In this document: positions 5,293 to 7,241 of the stretch, piece after piece
Layout of the letters: every line of letters starts with the position of its first letter
How positions within the stretch are numbered: position 1 is the stretch's first letter
DNA from: Eudoraea sp.
Lineage (GTDB): Bacteria > Bacteroidota > Bacteroidia > Flavobacteriales > Flavobacteriaceae
Assembly (NCBI GenBank): GCA_013042125.1
Contig: JABDQS010000002.1
Span: forward strand, 1-7,241
Reading direction: 5' to 3'
DNA: 7,241 nucleotides
Notes under the pieces: model-generated
Seen by the model: the letters and a program-made list of their open reading frames with translations, nothing else
Told to the model about the DNA's origin: nothing
The model's database searches: none
Made by a program: the position numbers and the translations under genes

Positions 5293-7241
5293 ATGACTTT
5301 CAGACACTTGTTTATAGTGATCCTAGTGCTTATACCTGCTTTGGGTAAAGGGCAGCAATGCAATAACACTTTGTCCGGAAAAATTCTGGATTTTCACAAT
5401 AAAACCCCTCTTGCCGGGGCTACCTTGTATATATCGGAACTTGATGTTTCAGCGCTTTCCGATTTTGACGGAAACTACGAAATTAGGAATCTATGTGAAG
5501 GGGAATATGAATTAGAAATCATGCACCCCGAATGCAGAACCTTGTTATTTTCGGTTGCGATATCAGGAAATACGAAGAATGACTTTCTATTGGAGCACCA
5601 TCTGGAAGAACTGGATGAGGTTCAGGTAGTTGGAGGAGCTGTAACAAAAAAGACCAATTCAGGTTTGGAACAGCGCCTTGCTTCGGAAGCTTTGGTGCGA
5701 TATAGTGGCGCCAGTTTGGGTGACGCGTTGAATGAGCTCAGCGGTGTTTCCAGTCTCAATACCGGGGCAACCATAGTTAAACCAGTGATCCACGGATTAA
5801 ATGGAAGCAGGGTATTGGTCCTGAATGACGGGGTTCGAATGCAGGACATGGAATGGGGTGATGAACATGCACCTAATATCGATATCAATGCTGCCAATGC
5901 CATTTCCATAGTAAAAGGGGCGGCCGCCCTACAATACGGTGGAGATGCCATTGGAGGGGTTATCCTTCTGGAGCAGGAAATAATTCCGGTACAGGAGGAT
6001 ACTCTGTATGGGAAGACGATCCTAAATGGGATCTCTAATGGAAGAGGCGGAAGTGTTTCCTCTGAATTATCTAAAGTATTTAAAGATCAGTGGTTCCTGA
6101 AAGCCCAGGGATCCTATAAACGTCTGGGAGATCAGGATTCTCCGGACTACACCTTGTCCAATACGGGAATTGCTGAATCCGGGGTGTCCTTGCAATTCGG
6201 CAAAAAGACCTTTAACTGGGGTATTAATGCCCGCTTGTCTTATTACAATGCTGAAATAGCGATCCTCAGGGCTTCTCATATTGGCAATATCGATGACCTG
6301 ATTCGAAGTATCAACAGCGGAATACCAGAGATCATTAGACCTTTCACCTATGACCTGCAAAATCCGAGGCAGGAAGTCACTCACTACCTTGGGAAAATAG
6401 CTCTATACAAGAGGTTTCAGGGATTGGGAAAGTGGAGTATTCAATACGATTATCAGAATAATCGCCGGTTTGAATACGACGTTCGGCGTGGTGAACTCAA
6501 CGATCAGGCTTCCCTTGACCTGCAGCTTACTACCCACACGCTGAGTACAGACTTTAAGTGGGATGCTGATGATAAGCTGGTAATGCAGCTTGGTTTAATG
6601 GGAAGATATCAGGAGAATTTTCCGAATCCGGCGACGGGTGTAAGGAGGCTGATCCCGGATTATAAAAAGTCAGATCTGGGAATTTACGCCTCGGCAGAAT
6701 ACAAAATTGCCCCTGATTGGGATATTGACGGCGGAATTCGCTACGACTATTCTCAGATCGATGCTACTAAATTTTATCAGACTTCCCGATGGGAGGAAAG
6801 AGGCTACGATCAGGAATTCAGTGACATTGTGATCGAAGACCTGGGTACACAGTTGTTGACAAATCCGGTACTCGATTTCAATACTATTTCTGCCACCTCC
6901 GGAGCAATGTATTCCAAAAACAACAATACGTTTTTCAGATTTAACTATTCACTTTCACAAAGGGTCCCGAATCCTTCTGAACTTTTTAGCGACGGGCTTC
7001 ATCACTCTGCAGCACGGATCGAACTCGGAGATCTGCGAATACAAAGTGAAACGTCTAACAAATTGTCACTGTCTTACGAAAAGCGTTACCAGGATTGGGG
7101 TTTAACTATTGAACCCTATGCCAACTTCATCGCAGATTTTATCCTGCTTGAACCTACGGGGGTTGAGTTTACCATCAGGGGAGCATTGACGGTATGGGCC
7201 TATAGACAAACGGACAGTAGATTGTTGGGATTGGATACTTC
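5293..7241 (+). CDS. TonB-dependent outer-membrane receptor, ZnuD-like, 3' end outside window
   Basis: The frame is open from the ATG at 5293 to the window end; 649 residues are visible, most of a receptor. A signal peptide (about 1-21, MTFRHLFIVILVLIPALGKGQ) is followed by a carboxypeptidase-regulatory-like beta domain (about 26-101: SGKI, TPLAGATLYI, SDFDGNYEI), common on Bacteroidota receptors. DEVQVVGG (108-115) may be the TonB box. The plug (about 125-225) includes SLGDALNELSGVSS, IHGLNGSRVLVLNDGVR, the acidic/His loop DMEWGDEHAP and VKGAAALQYGGDAIGGVI. The beta barrel follows, with LRASHIGN (325-332), RVPNPSELFSDGLHH (557-571) and YRQTDSRLLGLD (637-648). The last two and the plug loop recall ZnuD-type zinc receptors. 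Such proteins import ligands across the outer membrane using TonB-ExbBD energy. The substrate, zinc or another metal, is inferred from motif resemblance and from the neighbouring His/Cys protein. Without the 3' end I cannot confirm the final barrel strand. Confidence 0.93.
   Translation, partial: MTFRHLFIVILVLIPALGKGQQCNNTLSGKILDFHNKTPLAGATLYISELDVSALSDFDGNYEIRNLCEGEYELEIMHPECRTLLFSVAISGNTKNDFLLEHHLEELDEVQVVGGAVTKKTNSGLEQRLASEALVRYSGASLGDALNELSGVSSLNTGATIVKPVIHGLNGSRVLVLNDGVRMQDMEWGDEHAPNIDINAANAISIVKGAAALQYGGDAIGGVILLEQEIIPVQEDTLYGKTILNGISNGRGGSVSSELSKVFKDQWFLKAQGSYKRLGDQDSPDYTLSNTGIAESGVSLQFGKKTFNWGINARLSYYNAEIAILRASHIGNIDDLIRSINSGIPEIIRPFTYDLQNPRQEVTHYLGKIALYKRFQGLGKWSIQYDYQNNRRFEYDVRRGELNDQASLDLQLTTHTLSTDFKWDADDKLVMQLGLMGRYQENFPNPATGVRRLIPDYKKSDLGIYASAEYKIAPDWDIDGGIRYDYSQIDATKFYQTSRWEERGYDQEFSDIVIEDLGTQLLTNPVLDFNTISATSGAMYSKNNNTFFRFNYSLSQRVPNPSELFSDGLHHSAARIELGDLRIQSETSNKLSLSYEKRYQDWGLTIEPYANFIADFILLEPTGVEFTIRGALTVWAYRQTDSRLLGLDT

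Noticed and set aside
5830..5840. 11-base match GGGGTTCGAAT to the tRNA T-arm (4671-4681), as a possible attachment-site repeat
   Set aside because: It encodes the conserved DGVR-M plug motif of the receptor, is too short, and does not extend to the tRNA 3' end; no integrase gene is present.
5622..5951. 109-residue minus-strand reading frame
   Set aside because: It is a shadow of the receptor plug-coding region, whose + strand translation has clear family motifs.
6067..6384. 105-residue minus-strand reading frame
   Set aside because: It is opposite the receptor barrel-coding region and has no recognisable domain.

Overview
The window looks like chromosome from a flavobacterium (Bacteroidota, probably Flavobacteriaceae). 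Four things point there: the gene order ftsQ-ftsA-ftsZ-yqeY, an FtsZ with a very long acidic linker ending in NNSFLHDNVD, start codons with no Shine-Dalgarno sequence, and promoter-like boxes of the Bacteroidota TAnnTTTG type. All genes are on the + strand.

Region 1 (1-3793) is the downstream end of the division and cell-wall (dcw) cluster. It holds the 3' part of ftsQ, then complete ftsA and ftsZ with gaps of 6 and 38 bases, closed by a strong intrinsic terminator. FtsQ belongs to the divisome core, FtsA ties FtsZ filaments to the inner membrane, and FtsZ forms the ring. Region 2 (3793-4757) is a compact housekeeping block: a GatB/YqeY-domain protein, a short TraR/DksA-type zinc-finger protein 9 bases behind it, a tRNA-Arg with anticodon TCG, and a second intrinsic terminator.

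Region 3 (about 4758-7241) looks more accessory. After about 160 bases of non-coding DNA come a 101-residue exported or membrane-anchored protein with an H-x3-H-D-D ... C-x2-C motif and an RPPP tail, then a TonB-dependent outer-membrane receptor that runs off the window end. The receptor resembles the ZnuD-like zinc/metal receptors in its plug and barrel motifs. I read the pair as a candidate metal-acquisition module. The metal, and any role for the small protein, are inference.

The small His/Cys protein with its receptor is the least described part of the window. The division genes are typical of the group; the conserved islands in the FtsZ linker merit attention. I see no CRISPR array, insertion sequence, phage gene or replication origin.
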